Shown here: positions 21,598-33,143 of the stretch, in pieces
How positions within the stretch are numbered: the stretch's first letter is position 1
Layout of the letters: each line of letters starts with the position of its first letter
NCBI GenBank assembly: GCA_037783545.1
Contig: JBBELK010000481.1
Coordinates: 1,674,001-1,738,000 of the forward strand
Source: Henricia sp. BOLD:AAB3569
Lineage: Eukaryota; Echinodermata; Asteroidea; Spinulosida; Echinasteridae
DNA length: 64,000 nt
Reading direction: 5' to 3'
Notes under the pieces: generated by a model
Databases searched by the model: none
What the model saw: the letters and a program-made list of their open reading frames with translations, nothing else
What the model was told of the DNA's origin: nothing
Program-made: the position numbers and the translations under genes

Positions 21598-23720
21598 TGA
21601 CAGAAACATGTCACAGTGGCAACAAAATTGACAGAAACATGACACAGTGGCAAAACAATTGGCAGAAACATGTCACAGTGGCAACAAAATTGACAGAAAC
21701 ATGACACAGTGGCAAAATATTTGACAGAAACATGTCACAGTGGCAAAATATTTGACAGAAACATGTCACAGTGGCAATAAATTGACAGAAACATGTCACA
21801 GTGGCAATAAATTGGACAGTAACATGACACAGTGGCAAAATAAATGACAGAAACATGACACAGTGGCAAACAATTTGACAGTAATATGTCACAGTGGCAA
21901 ACCTTTTTTGCAGAAACATGACACAGTGGCAAAATTTGACAGAAACATGACACAGTGGCAAAATATTTGACAGAAAGATGACAGTGGCAAAATTTGACAG
22001 AAACATGACACAGTGGCAAAACATTTGACAGAAACATGTCACAGTGGCAAACCATTTGACAGAAACATGTCACAGTGGCAAAACATTTGACAGAAACATG
22101 TCACAGTGGCAAAACATTTGACAGAAACATGTCACAGTGGCAAAACATTTGACAGAAACATGTCACAGTGGCAAACCATTTGACAGAAACATGACACAGT
22201 GGCAAAACATTTGACAGAAACATGTCACAGTGGCAAAACATTTGACAGAAACATGTCACAGTGGCAAAACATTTGACAGAAACATGTCACAGTGGCAAAC
22301 CATTTGACAGAAACATGACACAGTGGCAAAACATTTTACAGAAACATGACACTGCAGTGGCAAAACATTTTACAGAAACATGACACAGTGGCAAACAAAT
22401 TGACAGAAACATGACACAGTGGCCAACAATTTGACAGAAACATGACACAGTGGCAAAACATTTGACAGAAACATGACACAGTGGCAAAACATTTTACAGA
22501 AACATGACACTGCAGTGGCAAAACATTTTACAGAAACATGTCACAGTGGCAAACAAATTGACAGAAACATGACAGTGGCCAACAATTTGACAGAAACATG
22601 ACACAGTGGCAAAACATTTGACAGAAACATGTCACAGTGGCAAAACAAATTGGCAGAAACATGACAGTGGCAAAAAATTGGACAGAAACATGACCCATTG
22701 GCAAACAATTGGACAGAAACATGACACAGTGGCAAACAATTTGACAGAAACATGACACAGTGGCAAAACATTTGACAGAAACATGTCACAGTGGCAAAAC
22801 ATTTGACAGAAACATGTCACAGTGGCAAACCATTTGACAGAAACATGACACAGTGGCAAAACATTTGACAGAAACATGTCACAGTGGCAAAACATTTGAC
22901 AGAAACATGTCACAGTGGCAAAACATTTGACAGAAACATGTCACAGTGGCAAACCATTTGACAGAAACATGACACGGTGGCAAAACATTTTACAGAAACA
23001 TGACACTGCAGTGGCAAAACATTTTACAGAAACATGTCACAGTGGCAAACAAATTGACAGAAACATGACACAGTGGCCAACAATTTGACAGAAACATGAC
23101 ACAGTGGCAAAACATTTGACAGAAACATGACACAGTGGCAAAACATTTTACAGAAACATGACACTGCAGTGGCAAAACATTTTACAGAAACATGTCACAG
23201 TGGCAAACAAATTGACAGAAACATGACAGTGGCCAACAATTTGACAGAAACATGACACAGTGGCAAAACATTTGACAGAAACATGTCACAGTGGCAAAAC
23301 AAATTGGCAGAAACATGACAGTGGCAAAAAATTGGACAGAAACATGACCCATTGGCAAACAATTGGACAGAAACATGACACAGTGGCAAACAATTTGACA
23401 GAAACATGACACAGTGGCAAAACATTTGACAGAAACATGACACAGTGGCAAAACATTTGACAGAAACATGACACAGTGGCAAAACATTTGACAGAAACAT
23501 GACAGTGGCAAAACATTTGACAGAAACATGACACAGTGGCAAAACATTTTACAGAAACATGACACAGTGGCAAAACAAATTGACAGTAACATGACACAGG
23601 GGCAAAACATTGGACAGAAACATGACACAGTGGCAAAAAAATTGACAGAAATGTGACACAGTGGCAAACAAATTGACAGAAATGTGACACAGTGGCAAAA
23701 CATTTGACAGAAACATGTTT
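21598..23720. repeat. Satellite/minisatellite, about 31-bp unit, roughly 68 copies
   Basis: The unit is TTTGACAGAAACATG plus WCACAGTGGCAAAACA, in tandem for 2.1 kb, with variants such as TCACAG/ACACAG, an ACTGCAGTGG insertion and ATTGG replacements. The segment 22085-22740 is nearly repeated 654 bp downstream (22739-23400), including the rare variants, so there is a higher-order duplication of about 21 units. Many long frames exist on the minus strand because the unit lacks stops in several phases; they are not genes. Confidence 0.95.
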
Positions 23721-24160
23721 GAGCTCTCAAATTGAGTGCTCTAAGAGTGAGTGCCCTGAAATCCCGAAGTTGCCCATTTTTGCTGCAAATTTAGAAACTG
23801 TTGGGACCCAATTTGCTGTGACCCAATTCCAGCTGGGTTTAACAGCCTGTGAATCGGTATAAATTTCTCTCTAATATTGTAAGTGGGCCACTGCTGTTCC
23901 TTGTTTGGAAAGAATGTTCGAACTATACTGTGTATTGTGCAGGAATAAAAAATTGACAGTGTAAAAAGATGTGGGATTTTCAGTTGCATCATTGGATATG
24001 CAGGAATCCAACATTCAATCGTCAGTAGCTATAGGCCTACATGTGTATTGGCTTAAATGGATAATTTTTACAAACTTGGCTGTAGCGGCCGTTCCCACTG
24101 GTCTTTTTTTGCCATTAAATTACGATACCACCAGTTATACCATGGTTGTGCAGTAGATAT
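23721..24160. other. No recognised gene
   Basis: Unassigned flank of the satellite. CCGTTCCCACTGGTC at about 24087 resembles TAA-family ends (GTTCCCATTGGAC) but no matching partner is certain. Confidence 0.4.
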
Positions 24161-24470
24161 GGGTCTTTCTACAGTAAAGAGGGCATTTTGGCAACACAGA
24201 CCATATTTTCCAGAAAATACCTTTGTCTGGTCTCAAAATAAAAGGAATAAGTTTCAGTTGTTCTGAAGAGACAACTTAGACCCAAAAAGGGTTACAAATA
24301 ATGTGACAACATGCCTTTCTAAAAACCCTGTGTACAAATTTCCAATATACGCTCGTAACCGGGACGGCCGAAAATGTAACACAAGTTTCCGTCCTGGTTA
24401 CGAGCGTATGAAAATTTGTACACATAGTGTGACAACATGCTTTTCTAAAAACCCTTTTCAATGTATCAAT
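24161..24470. mobile_element. GGGTCTTTCTA-type palindromic element, copy j1 (right end truncated)
   Basis: It starts GGGTCTTTCTACAGTAAAG, then GCAACACAGACCATA, then ATGTGACAACATGCC. The centre around 24360-24400 is a palindrome (GCTCGTAACCGGGACGG against its complement). The right arm stops near 24460. A full palindromic copy lies at 47495-47893. Confidence 0.7.
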
Positions 24471-25081
24471 GTATTAGGTACATAGGTATCAATGTATTAG
24501 GTACATACATGTAATGTATATAAATGCCCATATAAATGATGCCCCATAATTTAATAAATATTTGACCAAAAATAAAACTAACTCAAATTGAAGATATGTT
24601 CCAATGCAATGATTGTTTATAGTCTAACCACAAAACCAGCCTAAATACATAGCTACATGTATAGCGTGTTTCTATTGAAGATCTGGAATTTTACCAGTAA
24701 ACCCATTTACCGGTAAATAACGGGCAATGCGTTTTTACTGAACCACTCTACATGTATCCGGAAAATAGCGGAGCCTGCTGGCCTTCGTCTGCACACTTCT
24801 TGAGTTTGCCGGATAAAGGTCACACTCTGAGGTCAAGCATACGCATTGGATCAGTCATTGTGCGGTCACATGTTTACGTTTTCTCCCCTGTATGCGCACT
24901 CGGGCGAAAAGGTGCATGTTTTTATTGGCGCTTACCGGATAAATTCCCTGGTATTCTTCTTCCTCAAGAAGGAAAATTTTTAAAAAAAATTCAAGTCGAA
25001 TGGGGGGGGGGGGACACAGAGAACAAACATCTCTGTCAAGTTACTGTGGCCACAATGTAAAACTTACAGACCGAGAGACAG
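24471..25081. other. No recognised gene; G tract
   Basis: Contains a run of about 12 G at 25002-25013. An unrecognised frame runs 24752-25060. Confidence 0.4.
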
Positions 25082-25085
25082 TTAA

Positions 25086-25592
25086 AGTATACATGATTGG
25101 TAAACTGTTACAAATAGTTTTATCCCCCTGTGTGATTGAAGATATGCATGATTGAAACCAACCTGAGCAAAAACCAGCTCCGTACTTCGTCTAACTTTTG
25201 AGAAAACAGTAAAAAAGGGGTTTGCAGTCATTTCGCCCCAAAACCACTTCGCCCTGAACCATTTCACCCTGAACCTCAGCCTGTGCACGAAGTGGTTTTG
25301 GGGCGAACTAGCATTTGGACGAAGTGATTTGGGGCGAAATGGCACTCGGGCGAAGTGATTTAGGGACGAAATGGCACTTGGGCGAAATGGTTTTGGGGCG
25401 AATTGAATTTTCGTCTCATGAGACGAAAAATCATTGTTTTACTCATTTCTCAAAGACTATAGCACTTCAGACAAAACAAATTTAGGGGAAGTTTCCTATG
25501 GTCATCATGTTTATATTGTGTAAGTTACAAATGTAGGCATAAATCTGTCAACATTTCTGATTTTCGAGATACTGTACCAATCATACTGCCTT
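25086..25592 (-). mobile_element. TTAA-flanked element T1, copy e
   Basis: TTAA at 25082-25085 and 25593-25596. Full-length, reverse orientation, with the GTCTCATGAGACG core at about 25413 and alternating TTTGGGGCGAA words. Confidence 0.85.
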
Positions 25593-25596
25593 TTAA

Positions 25597-26604
25597 AAGT
25601 GGAGAGGACGGTAAACAGCAGAATTGCAGCAACTTTCCCTACGAGCACGGAAGAAAACAATCCAGTGGGAACACAGTTAAAATTACGTGATAACGAAGAA
25701 GGAATTTTAATATAAGGCAGTCATTTTTTGCAAGACAGCAGACGAAAACGTCCAGTGGGAATATGGATAAAGCTGAAATAAAATATACATTTGTAGTAAA
25801 ATGCATGATAAGACCAAATAAATTTTCATTACTTTAGTACATTAATGGAACAGACTGAAGATGTTTACCAGTTGTCTCCAAGCATCAGCCTGTCAACAGA
25901 CCCCAGGCCCTGGGCTCAATATTCAGATAATTCTGGTAATGGCACAAATCACCCACACAAATACCTTCAATTGTCCAGGGACTTTTGGCTTTCACTGTGG
26001 AGTTTATTTTGACCAACTACGAATGTGCAGCTGTGCATACATAGAGTGTACTATAGGCTTGCCGGCAAATCTGCTCTGGAGACGATTAGAATGATTTTAA
26101 GTTTGGAAATCGAGATTGCGATTCCGACTTTTGGAAGAAATCATATTTCGTATCTTGGCAATTCCAGGAAGTACTAGGCAATATTCTGAATGCTAATGGT
26201 GCAGATATTGCATCCATTTCATAAATGTAGGCTTATTTATTGTTCCCCATAGTACGTGTCCGGTACGATCAGTGTGTACATGTATACGCGACAGAAGATT
26301 ACACGCGCTATTGCGCTGTCGCGCATACGTACCCTGATCACGCAACGCCTGTGCCATTGTGATGCACACAATGAACAATTTCTAAACAGGACCAAACTAT
26401 TTTTTCTGCAAGCCTCGCTTTGGTTATGTTCATTTTGATAGGAGAAAAGGGAAGATGGCCGCACCATGATACATGTCTATACATCATTTGCAGTTACCAA
26501 AAATTTTACTTCACGGGTTGACAAGAAAAAAGTGACTAAAAGTGTTGATAGCAATGGTAACAAACACCGCGTGATTTTTTTTTCCCGTGTAAAATGGCAC
26601 CTTT
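25597..26604. other. No recognised gene; partial T2-like sequence
   Basis: Parts of 26200-26600 share words with 42605-42750 (AAAATTTTACTTCAC, GGTAACAAACACCGC) and are an unnamed TTAA-type repeat. Nothing else is assignable. Confidence 0.4.
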
Positions 26605-26997
26605 AGGCCTATCCGCATTGGACTTTCTTGGGGAAAACTTACATGTACTTTTCCAACATTGAGTCCAATGCGGACAGCCCAGGACGTTTTCCCGAGTCCA
26701 GCGGTTACTTTTCCTGGCTAACTGCTGCCCAGGAAAAGTTCCCAGATATCTTTTCCAAAGACGAAAAATCCAATGCGGACACAGCGAGTCGGTAAAAGCG
26801 CTCTGGAAGCATACCGGTACGTCCGTGTCGTGAAGGTCAAACTGCGAAGGGACACTGCGCATGCTCTCCCACGGTCTTGGTAAAATTTTACTGTGTCAAA
26901 AAGTCCAAATGCGGACCACAGTAAAATTTAGCCATTTTTAATTTTACCATCGTCTCGGTAAAATCTTCCAAAAAACAAGTCCAATGATGACACGGCT
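26605..26997 (-). mobile_element. Family C element (GTGTCCGCATTGGACTT ends), copy 2
   Basis: Both ends carry the family motif (ATCCGCATTGGACTT on the left; GTGTCATCATTGGACTT inwards from the right). It matches 30198-30603 in inverse orientation through CAGTGTCCCTTCGCAG and ACGTTTTCCCGAGTCCA. It interrupts a repeat whose uninterrupted version is at about 42715-42750 (GTAAAATGGTACCTTTGTGG). Confidence 0.75.
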
Positions 26998-28230
26998 AAT
27001 GTAGGAGAAATTGCCAACATAAAGTCTATAGTTTTTGCAAAAAATGAATGAGCGAGATAATTTCACTGCTGACTTTTTTGGGGTCAAATTTTCACTCATC
27101 GAATATCAAATATATTTGATCGAAAAAAAACCCCAAATTTTGGAATAGTATATTATTCGAAAATGCACAGGCCTAATAGAAACACTCCGTTAAATTTGAT
27201 CGATCAGTATGCCTGTTTAAGCATACCAAGCCCTAGTTTTTCCCTGGCACATCTCCCCATGTGGGCTATTCCTGTCCTATTAGCACAGTGACAGTAGATG
27301 GGTTGATCGAAGTGTACCAGTTGTCAGCACATATTAGAAACATGGAATCCTGGTCTCTGTGGTCTCATTTGGGGAAATGAGGAATGAGTAGGGATATGGC
27401 TGGGAATGACAGGGTGTTTAAAGACCAATGTATGCTCAATGTCCCAGAAAATTTTGTTCCTTAAAATAATATCTTGAATTTGGCCACTTGATTTTTTACT
27501 GCCAAAGTCGTTCAGGTCATATGATAACACATTCACAGTACAATGTATATACATGTATGTTCGATTGTATCATTTTGTTCTTTCAACACGACAACTGTCG
27601 CGCATGTATGACTTTAACGAATTACGAAAATCGTAAAAAGTTGGGCACTGCCCCACCCCCTACACGTGGTTTCCATGTTACATGTGAAACTTTTGTGCTA
27701 CATGTATGCTCTGGCCATACATGTACCAACTGCCACAACTTCTTAATTTTGTACCGGTATAATGTAAGTCTGTGCCTAGTTTTAAATCACTTCAATGTTT
27801 AAACATGAAAATTGAAGCAAAAATATGGTCATTTTGAATTTGGACGGACCACTTTGGTTTCCCCCTAATATTTCAGTTGTGAAACTTTACAATACCACAT
27901 TAACAACATTTGTGGAGCTTAATAAATTAGACATTTCTAGTTATATTGTATTTTCGTGGAGCCTTGTAAATATGCAGCGCAAAACATTTTGCAAACTTAT
28001 TTCAGAATTTGAAATTTTAGGCAAAACAACTTTGGTTTCCACCTAAAAGCGTTACACGTGAAATTTTGTTTTTGCATAATAAAAGTGTGATGAAAACACT
28101 GAGTTTCTAGCTTCAAAATGACCAAGTCATGTAAAGTATAAGTATATGAAACGGATTTTAGTGTGGTCCTAATGTCAATAAAAGCATTTTGGTTACACGT
28201 GAAACCCATAATTGTTCGATGAATGGAGAT
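26998..28230. other. No recognised gene
   Basis: Unassigned. Related words TTTGGTTTCC and TTACACGTGAAA recur at 27660, 27845 and 28030-28205, suggesting an old repeat. Confidence 0.4.
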
Positions 28231-28233
28231 ATA

Positions 28234-28789
28234 CTGAAACGCAAAAGAAACTTACCACCTTTTAAACCTTTAAATAGCAACAATAACACTGCGAATAGTA
28301 ATGTGTGAAATTATTTGTGGACAATAGTGTCCTCACTGTCCAACCAAAAGTGTCTGAAGGTCACTTGAACCCTCAATGGTCACTTCATGGCACAGCTGTT
28401 GAACAGTTGTTTTGACTATTGGTGATTAGCCAAGGAGTACATATGGGATGATTGTAATGAGCTGCACGAGATGTCTTGATGTTGGCTTTAAAAAGGCCAG
28501 TGCAAAATGGGCATTTCAGCAACATGCCAGGATTGTCGGGGGATCAACGGCAGCTTGCCCTGGGCATGCTGCAAGGCGGACTGAGCTACAGTGAGGTGGC
28601 ACATCGTCTTGGCTGTTCACACCAGACGATATCGGCCCTGGTGGACAGAGAAACCCTCCACAACTCTGCAGATGACAGACCTCGATCAATAAAATGCCAA
28701 TGTTTCAATTAGCAATTGTTGGTTTGTTTTATTATGAACTGTTACAATTTCATTACATTTTAAACAAGTGGTAAGTTTCTTTTGCGTTG
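28234..28789 (+). mobile_element. Tc1/mariner element, internally deleted
   Basis: TA lies outside both ends (28232-28233, 28790-28791). The inverted ends share ACGCAAAAGAAACTTACCAC. The inside keeps only the transposase N-terminal part (28476-28709). At 556 bp it is too short for a working transposase of about 340 residues. Confidence 0.85.
28476..28709 (+). pseudogene. Tc1/mariner transposase, N-terminal helix-turn-helix only
   Basis: The frame encodes MPGLSGDQRQLALGMLQGG followed by LSYSEVAHRLGCSHQTISAL, a typical first helix-turn-helix of a Tc1-like transposase, then DDRPRS, which is the start of the usual RPRSGRPR linker (GRPR-type hook). After RPRS the frame runs into unrelated sequence and stops. 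The DD34D/E catalytic domain and second HTH are gone. The likely native start is the Met at 28524; the ATG at 28476 lies upstream in the same frame. The deletion junction is just after 28690. Confidence 0.85.
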
Positions 28790-28791
28790 TA

Positions 28792-29326
28792 TTTAGAGGG
28801 TGTACGGAAATTTTAAACCCCTGAAAAGGAACTTATCCGTTACTTTCAAGAAACTTATTAATGCAAATGGTTTAAAACAAATAAAGGATGAATGGTGATG
28901 ATATGGGGATTCCAGGCCTAAAATGTGCATGTCACATGTTGGTACACCTCCATGGTACCCCAATATAAATAATCACCCACATGTAGAGCTCCATACCGGT
29001 AATTCTCTTGGGTGGAAGGGAGAATTGAGAGTTAAGTGCATTGTCTGAGGATGGACATGACGATCTTGAGTCTTACATTCCTTGTCCCCGGTGAACAGGA
29101 GCATGTATGCAGAATCAGGCCTTGCCCTTGCTTTGTGTGTGCATTGAGGCCTTCCAAAATAGAGAATAAATGATTCAAAGTTTAAAGATATGTTCGTGGT
29201 TCTCAGCAATTTTTTTTTTTTCTTTCTCCGAATGAATTTTTAAGCATTTACTTTATTTTAATGACAAAACATCATATACTTTGTATTTTTTTTAAAGCTA
29301 TACTTTAAATACTTTGTATTTTAGCA
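28792..29326. other. No recognised gene
   Basis: Unassigned AT-rich sequence with T tracts. Confidence 0.4.
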
Positions 29327-29483
29327 GGCCTTGAAATAACCCACGGCACCACGGCAAATTGCCATCGGTGCCCTATGCTTTTGCCGTGTTGCCTTTCAAA
29401 AGTTCTAACACAAATTTTCCATTTCCTCATTCAGGTGCACTTTAAATTGCTGTGCCCCTTTGAAAATGAATTTCGAGGCCTGT
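29327..29483. repeat. Possible small inverted-ended element
   Basis: GCAGGCCTTGAAATAACC on the left pairs with ACAGGCCTCGAAATTC read inwards from the right. About 157 bp with no clear target duplication. Confidence 0.35.
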
Positions 29484-29530
29484 TTTAGACATCGGCAACC
29501 CTATAAAAAAAACGCTGTTTTTATACGGCC

Positions 29531-29754
29531 ATTTTTGCGCCTTGCCTAGACTTTCCCAGGTCTGACTTCCTGTGTTTGGTGTGGTGCGGTGCGTGCAGCG
29601 CGCCCTCTGGACTGGTGGCCTGTCAAATCTCTTTTCTTTTGTCTCGGAACTGAGACAGAGGAAACGGAAGAAAACAGATTGGACAGGCCACTGCGCTGCG
29701 CCGTGCATGCAGACTGAGCATGGGAGGTCAGACTTGGGCAAGTCTACGCCAAAA
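29531..29754. repeat. Foldback element (imperfect palindrome)
   Basis: Left words TTGCGCCTTGCCTAGACTTT and GGTGGCCTGTCAAATCT are matched on the right by complements (GGGCAAGTCTACGCCAA, AGATTGGACAGGCC). The loop is at about 29643-29655. Arms are near 105 bp with several bulges. Two opposite-strand frames here mirror each other and are not genes. Confidence 0.7.
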
Positions 29755-30194
29755 TATGATGTATGTTGCCATGGTAACTGGCTCCAAACATCATGGCTGC
29801 CAGATAAAACTCCATTACTAAAGCGCAGGGACACGGTAATTTCTAGTGTAGAGCCATTGCCTAGGCAACGAACAAAGGGGTGACGTATTCACTTTGGCAG
29901 TCTATTCGAAATATTAACAGTAATTGTTCAGGTACCGTAAACGGTGGTCGATATTCTTTTTTTTTCCTTTTTTTTTTGAAAGCGAATAACTTTTATGTTT
30001 TTTTAAGAAAAATAAATGTTTCGCAAAAAAACTTTATTTTTCGAGGTGCCACACCCAAAACGCACGGAATGTATATCTTTAAGAAATTAAGATATTTTAA
30101 AATTGTTATTTAAACCAAATAAAGATAATGTGGCTGATGGATATGATTTGTTTTTTAAGCATTCTTGAGTGGTTGAACAATTTTTCTGAGAGTC
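29755..30194. other. No recognised gene
   Basis: Unassigned, with T and A tracts near 29955-30030. Confidence 0.4.
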
Positions 30195-30197
30195 TAA

Positions 30198-30603
30198 AGC
30201 CGTGTCCGCATTGGACTTGTTTTTTTGAAGGTTTTACCAAGACAATGGTAAAATGAAAAATGGCTAATTTTTACTGCTGTCCGCATTTGGACTTTTTAAC
30301 ACAGTACAATTTTACCGAGACCGTGGGAAAGCATGCGCAGTGTCCCTTCGCAGTATGACCTTCACGGCCCGGACGTACATGTATGCTTCCGAGCATATTT
30401 ACCGACTCGCTATGTCCGCTATAGTTCCCTGGTCAATTTTCCTGGACAGAAGTTGATCAGAGAAAGTAACCACTGGACTCGGGAAAAAGTTACTGAGAGG
30501 AAAACGCCCTGGGCTGTCCGCATTGGACTTAAAATGGGAAAAGTACCCATGGTCTTGGTACCGGTAAGTTTTCCCAAAAAAAGTCCAATATGCGGACAGA
30601 CCT
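30198..30603 (+). mobile_element. TAA-flanked element, family C, copy 1
   Basis: TAA at 30195-30197 and 30604-30606. The left end is AGCCGTGTCCGCATTGGACT and the right end read inwards is AGGTCTGTCCGCATATTGGA. Within the body GTCCGCATTTGGACT recurs. No coding content; frames here are shadows. Confidence 0.8.
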
Positions 30604-30606
30604 TAA

Positions 30607-31144
30607 AGGCCCAGTGTATCATTTGCAATGACCCCAAAAAGTAATCGACGAGTTTACAGGGGAAAAGTTCTGAAAGTAAAGATTGAATTAATAGGAACTA
30701 CCCAACGAAAGGTTTCTGCTCAAAATGATATAATTTTACCAGAAAATAATCTCTAAAGATGAAATTATTTAGATCGTTTGCAAACTATTTACTTATTTTT
30801 GGTTCGCATCAGCTACGCGGTCCAAAATGCTTGGGCGCTGTGTACTGCGTGTGCGTGTTCCAACGCGATGCATTTTTATGGATCGCGCGCACACGCAGTA
30901 TATGATGTGCGCCACAGAGTGCATGATGAAGCCACATAGTACCCGATCAACTGAGAACGAATATTTGAAACACCCCGCCAAGACCAGGAAAATGCATATG
31001 GATTTTCATGTTTTTTTTAAACGTGGTACATGTACATTTGACAAAGCTGAAATTTCTTCGGATGAGTTTGTTGATGTCTTTCTTTTGATTTATAATGGTT
31101 TTATTCACAGAATCGCTCAAAAACAGATCATCTACAGGGCCTTT
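30607..31144 (+). mobile_element. TTAA-flanked element, family T2
   Basis: TTAA at 30603-30606 and about 31142-31145. The left end is AGGCCCAGTGTATCATTTGC and the right end inwards is AGGCCCTGTAGATGATCTG. It directly abuts family C copy 1, so the two share the same TAA/TTAA. Related partial copies lie at 13547-13877 and 49357-49670. Confidence 0.7.
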
Positions 31145-31466
31145 AAATAAATCCAGCAACACCTTGCCACAAGGCAAAACCTTGAGACGTTTAGTCCCTG
31201 CTGTTCAACTTCTAGAGAGTTTGTTGTTGTTAATTAATCCACTTATTCTCCTCTTGACTTGATAAAACGCTCCAGAAAAACTGAAAAGAGATATTTTGAC
31301 TTTGCTAAGCCCAGTCTTTTGTTGCTTAATGTAAATGTTGAGAAATGTCCTTGTAAATTTGCTAACTCCACAGGCTTGTGTAAGCTTCCAGTTAAAGTTA
31401 ATTAGCAAGTTTGAGGTTTTGAATAGCCTTGGCACATATGTTTGCCTTTTTTATTTGGTGTACTAA

Positions 31467-31927
31467 CACCCTGTTTACACTTGATCCCGAGCTCAGGGTC
31501 GAACACCGAGCTCAGGATCAGCCCCGGATCACAAACTGAGTGTAAACGCTCTTGGAACCAAATTGGCCCCAGATCAGACCCCGAGATTTTGGTCTCGCGT
31601 TGGCGGAGGGTTCGAGCTCGGGATCAGTTTGCGGTTAGATAAGCAATTAATCTTTACCGCATCCTGCCGCAATCGCTCCACAGCCGTAGCGGGGAGAAAG
31701 CCCGCGAAATTCAAGTGGCCTTGTACACTGTACATGCACAACCCATGCACACATTGATCAGTACATCCACACACAGAGCATGACCTTTGACTGCAACTTC
31801 TGGCACCGCGCTCGAGATCAACTACAGAATGTAAACGCGACACTCAGGATCATTGCGGTTAACACTGACGCATTCTTATCAGGGGACCAATCTTGATCCC
31901 GAGCTCGGGACCAGTGTAAACAAGGTG
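31467..31927 (+). mobile_element. Family E element (TGTTTACACTTGATCCCGAG ends), copy 1
   Basis: The left end is CACCCTGTTTACACTTGATC and the right end inwards is CACCTTGTTTACACTGGTCC. GATCCCGAGCTCGGG-type words fill both ends. Flanks are TAA and TGA, which may be a decayed 3-bp duplication. Copies 2 and 3 are at 38491 and 54167. Confidence 0.8.
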
Positions 31928-31948
31928 TGAAGGGTAGATCAGCCCTAA

Positions 31949-32093
31949 AGGCACATGCTCGTCAGCAATGCATGTGCGCGCCAAATTCGTGCCACGAAAT
32001 ACGCAGCTCCATGCCTTTGCTAAGGAGCTGCGTATTTCGTGGCACGAATTTGGAGCCCGCGCATTACTGACGAGCCTGTGCCTTTAAATGTAG
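31949..32093. mobile_element. Small palindromic element (AGGCACATGCTCGTCAG ends)
   Basis: Near-complete palindrome: TTCGTGCCACGAAATACGCA on the left and its complement on the right, with a loop at ATGCCTTTGCTA. The ends AGGCACATGCTCGTCA and (inwards) AGGCACAGGCTCGTCA are flanked by CTAA and TTAA. A partial copy lies at 40798. Confidence 0.75.
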
Positions 32094-32226
32094 CTTCGAA
32101 ATAACATAAAGTAATATACATGTACATGCAGTAGCCCTTACAAGTTACATACCGGTACATGTACATGTAGTACCGTAAAATTAAGCTAACTAAAAATAAA
32201 TGGTGCATGAGCTTGCACTATTTACT

Positions 32227-32350
32227 GTACCAGTTACTGTGCCTTATAGCTCAGCTGGTAGAGCGTCTGCCCGGTGATTCAAGAGGTCTCGGGTTCGAAT
32301 CCTGATATGGCCCTTAGGATTTTTCTCTCATCTCAAGTTTGGTTGTTTCA
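32227..32350 (+). repeat. tRNA-derived SINE S1, single copy with boxes A and B
   Basis: TAGCTCAGCTGGTAGAGC (box A) and GGGTTCGAATCC (box B) sit at tRNA spacing, with acceptor halves GCCTTAT and ATATGGC. The anticodon arm is poor, so it is a SINE head rather than a working tRNA gene. The body continues TTTTTCTCTCATCTCAAG. Confidence 0.75.
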
Positions 32351-32447
32351 TTTCAATGGTGTTCGTTACTTTGCCCAACAGTTGCGCGACCATGCAACAC
32401 CAAGAGAAAAATTGGGTCCATAGAAAAAACTTGAGGGATTATACCAA

Positions 32448-32560
32448 CTGTGCCTTATTGCTCAGCTGGTAGAGCGTCTGCCCGGTAAGTCAGAGGTCTC
32501 TGGTTCGAATCCCGATAAGGCCCCTATGATTTCTCTCTCATCCAAACTTTGGTTATTTAT
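32448..32560 (+). repeat. tRNA-derived SINE S1, second single copy
   Basis: It has the same structure as the previous copy and starts after the linker AACTTGAGGGATTATACCAA. Acceptor halves GCCTTAT and ATAAGGC pair fully. A 10-base anticodon loop (CCCGGTAAGT) argues against tRNA function. The two copies sit about 220 bp apart. Confidence 0.75.
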
Positions 32561-32779
32561 TTTTAGTTAGCTTTTAAGTTGCTGCTATTATAATATTATT
32601 TTTTTTATACAAATATGTGGACATTGTCCAAAAAAACCACTAATATTTTGTAAACTAATTTATCCAGATTTACATAAAGCACTGGAGTGATTACACACAA
32701 CCAAATTGGAGATTGCAAATTTCCAGTTTTCTTCCCATGGATAGTATTTTGGGGAGGTACCGGTATTTTACATGATTGT

Positions 32780-33143
32780 GGGGTACCGTGGCCGAGTGGT
32801 TAGGGCCATTGACTCGCAATCATGGGTGAAAACTTGGGGTTGTGGGTTCGAATCCGGCTGCGGTACCTGTGCCCTTGGGCAAGGCACTCAACCACACTTG
32901 CTCCATCCTTCGGAAGGGATGAAAAGCCGTTGGTCCAGTGTGTTAGGTAATGGTAACGCACTCTAAAGATCCCAGAGCATTCTTTCGTAAAGAGCAAGGG
33001 GATATTCCCTGGTGTCTCTGGTCATTTCTAATTCGAATTCTTCATGGGTTTCCTCACGCTTGCGAGTGACAGTGCAATGAGCACTATTGAGGTACAGTAT
33101 CCTTGGTATGAATACCAGAAAGAAATAATAATAATAATAATAA
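32780..33143 (+). repeat. Full-length tRNA-derived SINE S3
   Basis: The head is a type II tRNA-like sequence (GGTACCGTGGCCGAGTGGTT as box A region, GTGGGTTCGAATCC as box B, long variable arm), probably from tRNA-Ser or tRNA-Leu. The core word is CCCTTGGGCAAGGCACTCAA, and the tail is (ATA/AAT)n at 33127-33143. The reverse copy at 56179-56569 matches along the full length. Confidence 0.85.

Noticed and set aside
21598..23720. CRISPR-like array of short regular repeats
   Set aside because: There are no unique spacers, the unit is contiguous, and the sequence is eukaryotic.
21600..23730. Long minus-strand frames (up to 182 codons) rich in Cys, His and Phe
   Set aside because: They only read through the 31-bp satellite, exist in several frames at once and have no start context or domain.
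24087..25673. A 1.6-kb element with CCGTTCCCACTGGTC and CCAGTGGGAACAC ends
   Set aside because: The ends are similar but pairing is short and no duplication is readable.
28524..28709. Host paired-domain or HTH transcription factor
   Set aside because: It lies between TA-flanked inverted ends and has the RPRS linker of Tc1 transposases.
32235..32525. Working tRNA genes
   Set aside because: Boxes A and B are present, but the anticodon arm has an oversized loop without U33, acceptor pairing is partial in the first copy, and SINE bodies follow.
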